NCBI RefSeq assembly: GCF_000091045.1 | Contig: NC_006679.1 | Location: 440,781-455,780 of the forward strand | Origin: Cryptococcus deneoformans JEC21 | Lineage: Eukaryota; Basidiomycota; Tremellomycetes; Tremellales; Cryptococcaceae | DNA length: 15,000 bases | Direction of reading: 5' to 3' | Part shown: in pieces, positions 1 to 7,779 of the stretch | Numbering within the stretch: the first letter of the stretch is position 1 | Layout: each line of letters starts with the position of its first letter | Made by a program: the position numbers and the translations under genes | Notes under the pieces: generated by a model | Database searches by the model: none | The model's input: the letters and a program-made list of their open reading frames with translations, nothing else | What the model was told of the DNA's origin: nothing

Positions 1-875
1 CCCCTTCCCCGTCGTGCGCAGTCCCTGTCGCTGAGAATTCTGTGCTGATGAGCAGGTTATCGGTATGAGTTTGGGCATGAGAGTTGGAAGGGGAGGCAAG
101 GAGGTATTCCGAATAAAGGGAAGGGAGGAATAACTTGAACTGTTTCATTTGAGGGAGCTATAATAAGGTTAGCATTTGCTTAGAAGAGCGATGCTTTGGC
201 ATACCTGTGATTTGAGAGCATCCCGTAAGAGGATAGCGAATTGCTCCGCTGCTGGCAAGAGCGACGTAAGTTGCAAGACCTTGTACGTGTAAGCGCAGCT
301 CCAAACGTTAGAGAACCAAGAGGCTCACAATCCTCATACCATGCCAGGTCGCCAGCGACAATGCGAACACGCCTGCTCTCGAGTTCAACCTGATCATCTC
401 CACGCATCAGCGCGCCATGTCCTGGTCACAGATGACAAGTGCATTATCGACAATGATCGAAAGCTCACCTCTCGACCCGGCGAATGGTGTACAACGGTAT
501 TGTAGATCTGCAGGACTTTCTGTCCAGCGATATGAAGCATAGAAATGGCGGTAACAGTGAGAGCTTCCCAGCCTGCAGCCACCCCGTAATCAGCACCAGC
601 ATATGTCACCATGTCATCTAGGACAGCCAATGGAGACAACTCACATAGACCTCCTCTTTACCCTCCACGCTCAGCACCGCGCTGATCTCCATACCCTGCA
701 TCTCGCCCGCCTTGAGTCCGCTGCCGTTGTGTGCATGGTGATTTCTGAGTTTTACGACGGAAGGCGGATCCGAGGGGCCTGAGAGCTGTTCTTGAAGGGG
801 TACGTTGAAGAAGTCCCTTGTATATTCGTCCTTGGACTTTTCACGGTAGCTGCGGAGGTGCATAGGGAGGGACAT
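1..875 (-). CDS. Unrecognised multi-exon protein, 5' part (partial at left edge)
   Basis: I do not recognise this protein. The best chain has five exons on the minus strand: 875-662, 572-469, 389-340, 298-205 and 157 to the window edge. The introns have GT..AG ends, and several contain CTGAT or CTAAC branch sites. The phases agree at every junction, and the last exon stays open to the edge, giving at least 206 residues. The start ATG at 875 is the in-frame Met that begins MSLPMHLRSYREK. Later exons read as helical, leucine- and alanine-rich protein, for example LQLTSLLPAAEQFAILL, with codon use like the neighbouring genes. The weakest junction is exon 1, which uses a GTAAAG donor. A rival chain using a GTGAGT donor at 644 and other frames would give a complete 186-aa protein ending at 57. 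The gene lies 528 nt downstream of DCP1 in the same orientation. Confidence 0.5.
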
Positions 876-1403
876 GGCTGGGAGAATCGAGATGGAGAAG
901 GAAACAGAAGAGTTGCGAGTTGTGGACCTTGTGCGTACAGTGTTGTGTGAATAAAGATTCAACAGCGACACGACTACGTATTACCCCAACCAGTCACTCT
1001 ATTTCAACCCATGTCTTTTTTAGTCTATATTTGCATTTATGTTGCATTCTTGGTATCATAGGATAAAGGTCATCCGTGGCTATCTACTCGTGCATATACA
1101 GGCGTTTAATGACCAGTGTGGCTCACAGAAATGGGGATTAGAAATTGAGGTGCGGTGTTAATAATGCGACTTGGCGGAGTGATTAGAAACCTCATCTCCC
1201 AATTACAATTTACGTCTAATGCTGATTAGAGTCTGTAACATCACCTTCCGTTTTCCTATGCTCCCTAAGACTATCCGACCACCACCGATGATGCATGTTA
1301 AGATATCACAAGATTACTATCATGCCTCGAGAGATGTCGCTGTGTATTTTATCCTCTTCATCACGATTCCATCCCATACGATCAACTGCAAAACTCAGCC
1401 AGA
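876..1403. other. Intergenic stretch between DCP1 and the left-edge gene
   Basis: This 528-nt stretch lies between the stop codon of DCP1 and the start codon of the next minus-strand gene. It should hold the DCP1 3' UTR and terminator and the promoter of the left-edge gene. The short ORF on the plus strand here (1219-1521) runs antisense into the last DCP1 exon and shows no recognisable protein. I see no RNA gene or repeat. Confidence 0.6.
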
Positions 1404-3266
1404 CTATCCCTCATTCCACTGGCCACTATTGGATGACCGAATAGCAGACATCCTCTCGAGATATGCAACCCAGACATTATCGACAAACATCTCATCCGTC
1501 TTAAGCCTCATCAGTCTTTGACTTCCCATCCGACCTGTATAAAAAGAAAAACTCACCATCATCAAATCGACCAACCTCCTCCTAAACTCCAACTTTCTCT
1601 TCTTGGCATCCAACTCGATCCCCCAAATCCTCACATCATCATTCTGTTCCTTGTGCACAGTCGCATCTACCATGGCTTCCGCCATGAAAGTACGAGATTC
1701 TGCGCCGTTACGATAAGAGCTGGGTGTTGACGTGCGCTGGTAAGCGCGTTGGATAGGCTGGTAAGACTGGTAGCTTGAATACTTTGGAGACGTCTGAGAA
1801 TGTGAGCGAGCGTGAGACTGTCCTTGGGCCTGGACCTGGTCATTAGAAGCAGAATAATGACTACTAGAGGAAAGAGCGTGCATAGGAGGGTTAGAAGTGA
1901 GCGCAGAGTTAGCCGCTGCGGCCTGTGCGGCTTGTGCAAAGGTAGCATCTCCGACCTTGGAAGATTTACGGACATGACTTTCAGCTAAAGGCTGCTGCAC
2001 AGGCGAAGTCAACTCATTTGCTTGTTGCCCATAAGCTTGCTGTTGAGGAGTATAAGCCCTTGCAGGTGAGGTTGCTTGGTGAATAGGGGTAGGGGCGCTA
2101 CCGTAAGATAGTGGTGAAACCTGACGGTATTGTGCAGACGCAGCGGGAGGCTGCTGGGGCACGGTTTGTTGGGCGATGGAAGAAGATTTGATGATGGGTG
2201 CAGGAGGAGCAGTACCAAGGATACTTGCCAAAAGGTCGTCGGCCGTCTCGTATTTAGTAGGTTCTGAAGCGGCGGGCGCTGGAGCAGCTACTGGGGCAGC
2301 AGCAAAAGCAAGAGGGACAGAGACAGAAGCTTCAATGTTCACTGTCGGTTGAGTTGGTGGGGGCACGGGTGCAAGCGCAGGAGCAGGGCTTGGGATGATT
2401 GGCTGGCTCACTGGGACTGCCACTGAGGTCGGATACACATTGTCCTGCTGAGACGATATGGACTGTTGTGGAACTGACGGCTGGGCAGTCGACGGCTTTA
2501 ACGAGTTTAATGTGTAAGCCATGACTCTTTCTGGCATGTAGTATGCCCGTGGACCTACTTTCATGAGTCCAGCAAAGAGCTTGCTCAGGCCGTCTTCGGC
2601 GGGAGCAGCTGTTGATGGAGCAGACTGCGGTGCTTGGGGCGTTGGTGAAAAAGAGGCTTCTGGGCGCTTTGACGGTTCTCCAACGATGCTATAAGGTTGC
2701 TCTAGCTAGATCTTTGCTGGATAGGTCAAAGTCATTATTACTCACCCTAGGATGGTGGCTCTGAACTTTTGAACAATGTCATGTCCTTCGCTAAACCATA
2801 CACCTATCCTTGTCTCTGCTCGGTGTCAGCTGTACCCCTACACATTCTCATTGCAGGACTTACTGTCCCCTCTGCGGGCCACTTGCAGCATTCCATCATC
2901 AAGCGCTGTCAATTTCATTTCTCCTGGTACCAGCGGAATTGCAGGATTCTTCACCGTCTGCCTGTTAAGCATGTACAGAAGATACTCTGGACTCTTCTCG
3001 CTATCCGCACAGTTTATTAACAGCTTTTTTCTCCGCTGACAAAAGACAACATCCCTGAAAACCTACCGTTTCACGACAAACAGGGGTCCCTCCTGCTTCT
3101 GCTTCTCCCATCTTCCACTCCTCTCATCATAGTGATAAATCACAGAGTACACTGATGTCTCCAATATCGCAATGATCGAAGGATCTGCACGCTTGACTGA
3201 GCGGAAATTTGTGGCATTGCGAAAGTCGAGGAGACGCTGGTCATCTGTTGGGGATCTTGAAGCCAT
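1404..3266 (-). CDS. DCP1: mRNA-decapping enzyme subunit 1 (Dcp1)
   Basis: Dcp1 is the activating partner of the decapping hydrolase Dcp2, which removes the m7G cap and commits mRNA to 5'-3' decay in the cytoplasm and P-bodies. There are five exons: 3266-3067, 3000-2864, 2818-2746, 2688-1557 and 1499-1404. The introns are 66, 45, 57 and 57 nt with GT..AG ends, and all phases agree, giving 545 aa. The EVH1-like fold spans about residues 1-137. Visible parts are RADPSIIAILETSVYSVIYH, the strand ending GPLFVVKR, MLNRQTVKNPAIPLVPGE and RIGVWFSEGHDIVQKFRATI. A long Pro/Ala/Gln/Ser-rich linker follows. It contains two short amphipathic leucine segments (GLSKLFAGLM near 170 and ADDLLASILG near 286) that could be docking motifs; that is inference. 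The C-terminal RRRLVDLMM joined to TDEMFVDNVWVAYLERM fits the Dcp1 trimerisation domain. The family call is firm. Confidence 0.95.
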
Positions 3267-3744
3267 TGTTGGGGGTTGTAAAGTTTCTACGAACAACGGC
3301 TGAGATGCGGATGAGAGGCCTATAAAACTAGTGGCCTCGAGTACGACACTGAGAAAATTATGTAGAGTTGAGAGGGAGACAATAAAGTGTGGAATTGTCT
3401 GGGATCTGAGGAAAGAGGCGAAGGAAGAGACGGCGGAATTATTGATGTTGCAAGTTATCCGATCAGCGTTTTGCAACTGCATATCCGTCTGTCCTGTACT
3501 AATTGTATATTCAACACATCTATGCATACTCACCATATCTACAGCCCATTCGCTCACCATACCGCATCCATTTTTATCATTGGACTCCTTTAAACAGACG
3601 CTCGCTGGTGTTATGCAGCTCCCGCACTTCCGCTCGACTTTACTCTGTATGTGCTGATGATGACTTAACAGGTACTGTTCATTTCTGCCACTTTCTAAAT
3701 AGTTCAAGTTGTCCCCGCTGCTGGAATTCCAGATCTCTAAAGAG
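3267..3744. promoter_or_regulatory. Divergent promoter region between DCP1 and the plus-strand candidate gene
   Basis: This 478-nt gap separates the DCP1 start codon (minus) from the first candidate start codon of the plus-strand gene at 3745. It should contain the DCP1 promoter and 5' UTR and possibly a shared bidirectional promoter. ORFs in both directions cross it, but none gives a recognisable protein. The minus-strand extension of DCP1 exon 1 (Met at 3707) is open but unlike any Dcp1 N-terminus, so I kept the start at 3266. Acceptor-like motifs near 3670 and 3708 on the plus strand could mark a 5' UTR intron; this is unproven. Confidence 0.45.
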
Positions 3745-4230
3745 ATGCCTCACGGCACCAACAGTACCGATTAACAGCATGCTTTTTTGGACAGTAAGCT
3801 TCATTCTTCTGTCTTCACTGTCATCTTTTCTGCTGTCACCGTTGACCAGTCGTTCTTCACCCAGATGACGTCTGGGAAGAAGATGATCTATGGGATGACA
3901 ATCATGAATTCAATATGACGGTACAGTGAGAATTGGAAGAATATCAGTCCCAGAAATTAACCCCTATGACCGCCGCACCTAGTACAATCTCCATCGACCA
4001 AACCAACCACGGGGGAAGATTTCACGGACCTCCCACTCCTCATACATCTCCAAGCTTGCCAACATTCTCACCCCTCGGAAAATATCGCAGCGTCCGCCAC
4101 CTTGCAAGTCAGCTTGTACCTCCAAGTCGTCGATGAGTTTGCAGCACTTGACAATACTAACCGAAGAAAAGGAAGTGAAGATGGAGGGTGGGATTGGCTG
4201 CCTAGCCGTACTGCGTCTTGAAGCGCAGGA
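3745..4230 (+). CDS. Candidate multi-exon protein with acidic N-terminus, unrecognised (5' exons)
   Basis: I do not recognise this product. A splice-consistent chain starts at the ATG at 3745. Exon 1 is 3745-3763. An 86-nt intron follows, with GTTGACCAG at its end. Exon 2 is 3850-3925, the 57-nt intron 3926-3982 has a GTGAGA donor and an ATTAACC branch site, and exon 3 begins at 3983. The protein starts MPHGTN, then HPDDVWEEDDLWDDNHEF, then a Pro/Ser/Thr segment (FHGPPTPHTSPSLPTFSPLG) and KYRSVRHLA. A further intron with a perfect ACTAACC branch site ends at 4166 or 4171. One phase-consistent choice then reads SEDGGWDWLPS, and another reads EVKMEGGIGCLAV. Without splicing, a TGA at 3927 interrupts the second and third exons. 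Coding is supported by phase and codon use only, so the model is tentative. Confidence 0.4.
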
Positions 4231-4595
4231 AAAGCAAAGCTCAACATCCTCAGGAATCGCTGGTTCCACACCAATAGTAATTGTAGTTGGTATATGCATT
4301 GTTGCTGCGTGTCATGAAGGACTACCTCGCCGGTCTATCACCAGTGATGATAGGGCTCGTTCTCTGATTTTCTATCATTACAAAGGATACCTGACCTGCC
4401 ATTGTGCACTCTCCGTTTGGCCCATCGACTCCTTACGGCACCGATACTACTATGGCAGATGCACATATCAATGTCTTGCCACTTCCTATTAGGGTCCCAT
4501 TCGTCCTCTTCCTCAATCACCATCCTGTGTCATTTCTTCCCAATCATCATCCTGTGTCATTTCTTCCCAATCATCCATGATGACCCATCATCATC
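4231..4595 (+). other. Unresolved stretch inside the plus-strand candidate gene
   Basis: Short open pieces occur in all plus frames here, and none can be joined with confidence. One frame is open to 4492 and contains a hydrophobic run, STPIVIVVGICIVAAC. Another reads HSPFGPSTPYGTDTTMADAH and then the duplicated HPVSFLPNH peptide, ending in two stops near 4580. The hydrophobic run could be a membrane segment or just translated intron. The minus strand also has an open frame (3979-4299) containing GGGRCDIFRG, faintly like a kinase glycine loop, but it has no matching exons around it. Confidence 0.3.
4515..4576 (+). repeat. 27-bp direct tandem repeat, two copies plus a partial third
   Basis: Two adjacent 27-nt units (4515-4541 and 4542-4568) differ at only one base, and the first 8 nt of a third copy follow. 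The unit begins AATCATCATCCTGTGTC and ends TTTCTTCCC. The period is a multiple of three, so the reading frame is kept across the copies and it would encode a 9-residue duplication (HPVSFLPNH in one frame). The units also duplicate a CCT|GTGTCA motif that could serve as a weak splice donor. Confidence 0.9.
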
Positions 4596-5090
4596 ATGCC
4601 CCACATGCACAAGGAATACTACTTGCCCCCCCACCATGAAGACAAAAGTATCCCAGACTACTGGGAAAATGAATCTACCAAATACTTTAGTGATGGTTGG
4701 GGTTAGCCAGCTGAGTCGTCGACTGCTAACTTCGCCAGGGACTCTGAAACTGCAGGGAGGCTGACCACACTCATTGACTGGCTGGGCCAAGATTCTGAGC
4801 ACAGAAGAAAGGGAGGTGGACGAGGAAAAGGAGAAAGCGGCTTCCTCAGCAGCTCTGGGTTTTTTTGCTTTTTTATCAAGTCAACAGCCGTCTCCGACTG
4901 AGACATCAACATCGGAAATGAATGTGCCTTTATCCGAACCAGTTGTATCTGGCCCCCCCACACCGGAACCCTTCACAGTGACGACATACCAATCGACATC
5001 GTCGCAATCAGAATGAACCAGCCACTACTGTAACACGCTTTGAAACTGCCACTAATACCTCGGAGACAGACACCCCGCCGGAGCCAACTT
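4596..5090 (+). CDS. Candidate exons of an unrecognised Ser/Thr/Pro-rich protein (possibly the same gene as at 3745)
   Basis: An open segment from the ATG at 4596 reads MPHMHKEYYLPPHHED, then PDYWENESTKYFSDGWG, to a GTTAGC donor at 4702. The 54-nt intron 4702-4755 contains GCTAAC. It joins in phase to RLTTLIDWLGQDSEH from 4756. A second open frame over 4774-5013 encodes an acidic stretch (EEREVDEEKEK) followed by a Ser/Thr/Pro tail with GPPTPEP, and a third frame continues with ETATNTSETDTPPEPT. Joining these frames needs two 34-nt introns, shorter than any other in the window, or else they are frameshifts in a decaying gene. GPPTP also occurs in the block at 3983, so both blocks may belong to one gene. 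No family is recognisable. Confidence 0.35.
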
Positions 5091-5692
5091 AACCCCTGGT
5101 CCCAGGGAACTTGTTACTGGTTCGACGACGACGGATACAGCATGCGCAGCAGCAGCCAGCACGACTGCTCCTCCCGATGTGGATCCATGGAAGCCGATAC
5201 CTTTTACAATTAAAATAATCCCTCGAGATTCAGGAACTTTCTCAGCTAATTGTTACCCTAATGGTACTGATGCTCAAGAGCCTCATCCCTCGCGATGGCG
5301 GAGGAGGGGTTCACTGTAATCATCCTCGCGCCGCTCATTCGTTCAGCGGGCGTGCGGTGATAACAGAAGAAGTAAGCTTGAGGGAATATCCACTTAACCC
5401 AAGCGCCCCTATGAATATAATTCAGGGATCAAATTTGAATAGATTTGACCTTCTTTAATTCAGTTTAGCTATAAGAACACAGCGGCTATGAAATGTGATT
5501 TCGTTACATTTATTTTCTTCCTTCGCCGGCGCGGTCGTTCATCGGAGGCCGGCAGATAAAGGGAGGACCAGATAAGATAAGAGGTCCGGCAACTTGTTTT
5601 CGGCTGATTAAGAGTCAAAATGACTTTTATCGGAAAGTGAAGAAATATCGAAATCTCGTCCTATATTTTCATCACCACCATTAATCGCGACG
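5091..5692. other. Tail of the candidate gene and upstream region of ETT1
   Basis: The left part still has open plus-strand fragments, one Ala/Thr-rich and ending near 5330 (TTAPPDVDPWKPIPFTIKII), another ending at a TAA near 5213. Neither can be joined with certainty to the exons before it. From about 5460 to 5692 I see no coding sequence. This AT-richer stretch, with a GC-rich patch near 5525-5560, should contain the ETT1 promoter and 5' UTR. Confidence 0.4.
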
Positions 5693-7552
5693 ATGCCTCC
5701 CAAAAGACCCCTTAAAAGACGCAGCGAAGACGAAGGCCGAAAACAGACAAAGCGCACAGGCAAAAACAAACGCGAGCAGACTTACGATACTTATGATGAA
5801 GCCTTGGACGGTGGAGTGGAGATGGAGGAGAAGGGCGAGAGGTATCGCGATGGCGACAAGGTGCGTATGAATCTTGGCCAAGATAAGGAGTGCAAGGTTT
5901 GATAGAGTATAGGCTCAAAGGTTCTACGAACGAGCTGTAGAACTTTATGCAAAGGCCTCAGAGCTTGAAGAGACTTACGACGCTACGTACAATCGGCAGG
6001 TCGAAAGCATCCGTCCGTTGATGAGATCAAGGCTAACGGTATATATGACAGTGCTCGAGCTCTCTACACCCTTGCTACCAACTTTCTCCTCCCTCCCTCT
6101 TCCCTTCCTCTCCTGCGCGAATCCATCACCCTTTACCAGCATGCCACTACCCTCAGCAATTCCCCCCTCTTGCTCATGGATGTCGCTTTCAATCTTGCAC
6201 AGACGTTCACTACTTTGGCCGACATCATGGATGACTTGCGAACTGCTGACGATGCCGAGAAGGACGACGCAGTTTTAAAATTGCGAAATGATGCCAAGGT
6301 CACTCTAGCGGAGGTTATGGACGGTCAAGAAGCGTACCTTAGGACCGTCGCTGCTCAAGGCGGAGAGGATACAGAGGAAGCGGAAGAGGTTGTGGAGCAG
6401 ATAGAAGGCGGAGCAGAAAATCAAAGTGTGGAAGTTGATGCGGAAGACAAAGAAGATGACGAAGGAGGCGGTAACACGTCGACTTGGGAGACTCATCTTC
6501 CCACGCCATCTACATATATAGACACCGTGCTTGCCCTTATCGATCTTCACCTATTATTATGGGAATCTACACCGACTCCTCAGCCGCCTACCGAAGAAGA
6601 GCAGATCGCAGTCCGTGTCATTCTTGACCGAGCTGCTTCCATTGCGCCCACTGGACGCCAGGCTGAACTCGACCTCGCTGAGATTAAGGTCCTTCTTGCT
6701 ATGGACAGGATCATTTGGGACATGTATAAAGGAGAAGCCAATGCTGTATCTGGGATTGGAAACTCGTTGGATGGGGCTATAACTGCCATTGGTGCTGTTC
6801 TTACAAGTCTTGATTCTGTTCCTGCTGAGGATAGCACCGTCCGCCCAGAAATTCTCACAACATTGGCCGACACACACGTAACAATTGCAAATCGTCTCAT
6901 ATTTCTTAACATGCAGCTTCCCCCTGGTCCATCACCCCTTGCTCAGACCGCTTGGGCTCATTTGACCCAAGCTACAGCTCACTTAATCTCGGCTGTTGAC
7001 TCGCCAACGGACGCGAACACCCCGAGGGAGTTTAAACCTTCAGTCTTCCTTTCTTTGTCGAAGGTTAGCTTGGCAAGGGCAAAACTGGCCTCAATCAATG
7101 ATACTGCTCAGCGAAATGTTGTACAGCTGTTTGATAATGCCACAACGTATGCCAATCGCGCAGGCGAGACCCTTGGTTGGAGGTTCTTGCGACTGGGCCC
7201 AGCTCCACCCTCGGTGGGTGGAACACTCAGCATCGGTGGTGGTTCTATCGGTGGGAAAGATCTTCCTTACCCATCAGGATGGGATTCTGAGCTGCTTGGG
7301 CGAAACATAGCGCTGCAGCAGGTGCGCGTTTGTCTGTATGCTACTCGCACAGAGCTGTTGCCGGCTGAGTCGAAAGAGCAGTACCAAGAAGGCCTCAATA
7401 AAGTTCTAGAAAAGTTGGGCAAGGTGGAAGAGGGAGAAAGGAAAATCACTGGGAAGGATGTGGAGAGGTGGCTCGGCGAAATGGAGGACGAGGAGGATGC
7501 TTTTGGTGAGGTAGAGAAAGGATGGTGGACCGAAGTCACCGCGGGGCTGTAG
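5693..7552 (+). CDS. ETT1: Ett1/Nro1 family protein (enhancer of translation termination 1)
   Basis: In yeast, Ett1 supports stop-codon recognition together with the oxygenase Tpa1. The fission-yeast relative Nro1 is nuclear and binds Ofd1 to control SREBP-type hypoxic signalling. Three exons are supported: 5693-5860, 5913-5995 and 6052-7552, giving 583 aa, longer than the roughly 400-aa yeast proteins. The N-terminus is highly basic (MPPKRPLKRRSEDEG) and looks like a nuclear localisation signal. The family helical-repeat start follows: a TYDEALDGGVEMEEKGERY segment, then AQRFYERAVELYAKA and ETYDATYNRARALYTLAT, with TPR-like helices behind. An acidic Glu/Asp-rich insertion lies near residues 195-235. 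The second intron (5996-6051) fits only as GC-AG, because the GT three bases on would break the frame. The C-terminus is acidic and ends in WWTEVTAGL. The gene faces HUL5 with a 227-nt gap. Confidence 0.88.
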
Positions 7553-7779
7553 CTCGTATGCCGTTCGATTGCAGTCACCATCATTTATTATGTATATCCA
7601 ACTAGACATTTGCAAACTACGAGGTCAAGATCGTGCTTCCCGTCATATAATCTTGAATATGCATAAAACATGAAACTCTTGAGTGCCCGCAGTCCACTCA
7701 CACAAAAGCTATACAAATGTCATATCTCACAAACGAATAAAAGATATCTGGTCCTACATATTTGGAACATCAACAATGA
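7553..7779. terminator. Shared 3' region of convergent ETT1 and HUL5
   Basis: These 227 nt lie between two stop codons that face each other. Both transcripts must end here or overlap. The stretch is AT-rich and has AATAAA-like motifs on the plus strand (CATAAAACATG near 7661, GAATAAAAG near 7735). No gene is visible. Confidence 0.5.

Noticed and set aside
1667..2218. Minus-strand ORFs inside DCP1 exon 4 (1667-1975 and 2009-2218)
   Set aside because: They are shifted-frame translations of the low-complexity linker of DCP1.
3926..3930. In-frame TGA in the plus-strand candidate, suggesting a pseudogene
   Set aside because: A GTGAGA donor starts here, and a 57-nt intron with a good branch site restores the same frame after 3982, so the stop is probably intronic.
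3979..4299. Minus-strand ORF with GGGRCDIFRG, like the glycine-rich loop of a protein kinase
   Set aside because: No VAIK lysine, HRD or DFG motif appears in neighbouring minus-strand frames, and the plus strand has a better splice-linked reading over the same bases.
6018..6278. ORF of 86 codons starting at 6018 on the plus strand
   Set aside because: It is a shadow of ETT1 exon 3 in another frame; the family-like frame gives SARALYTLAT and LYQHATTLSNSPLLLMDVAF.
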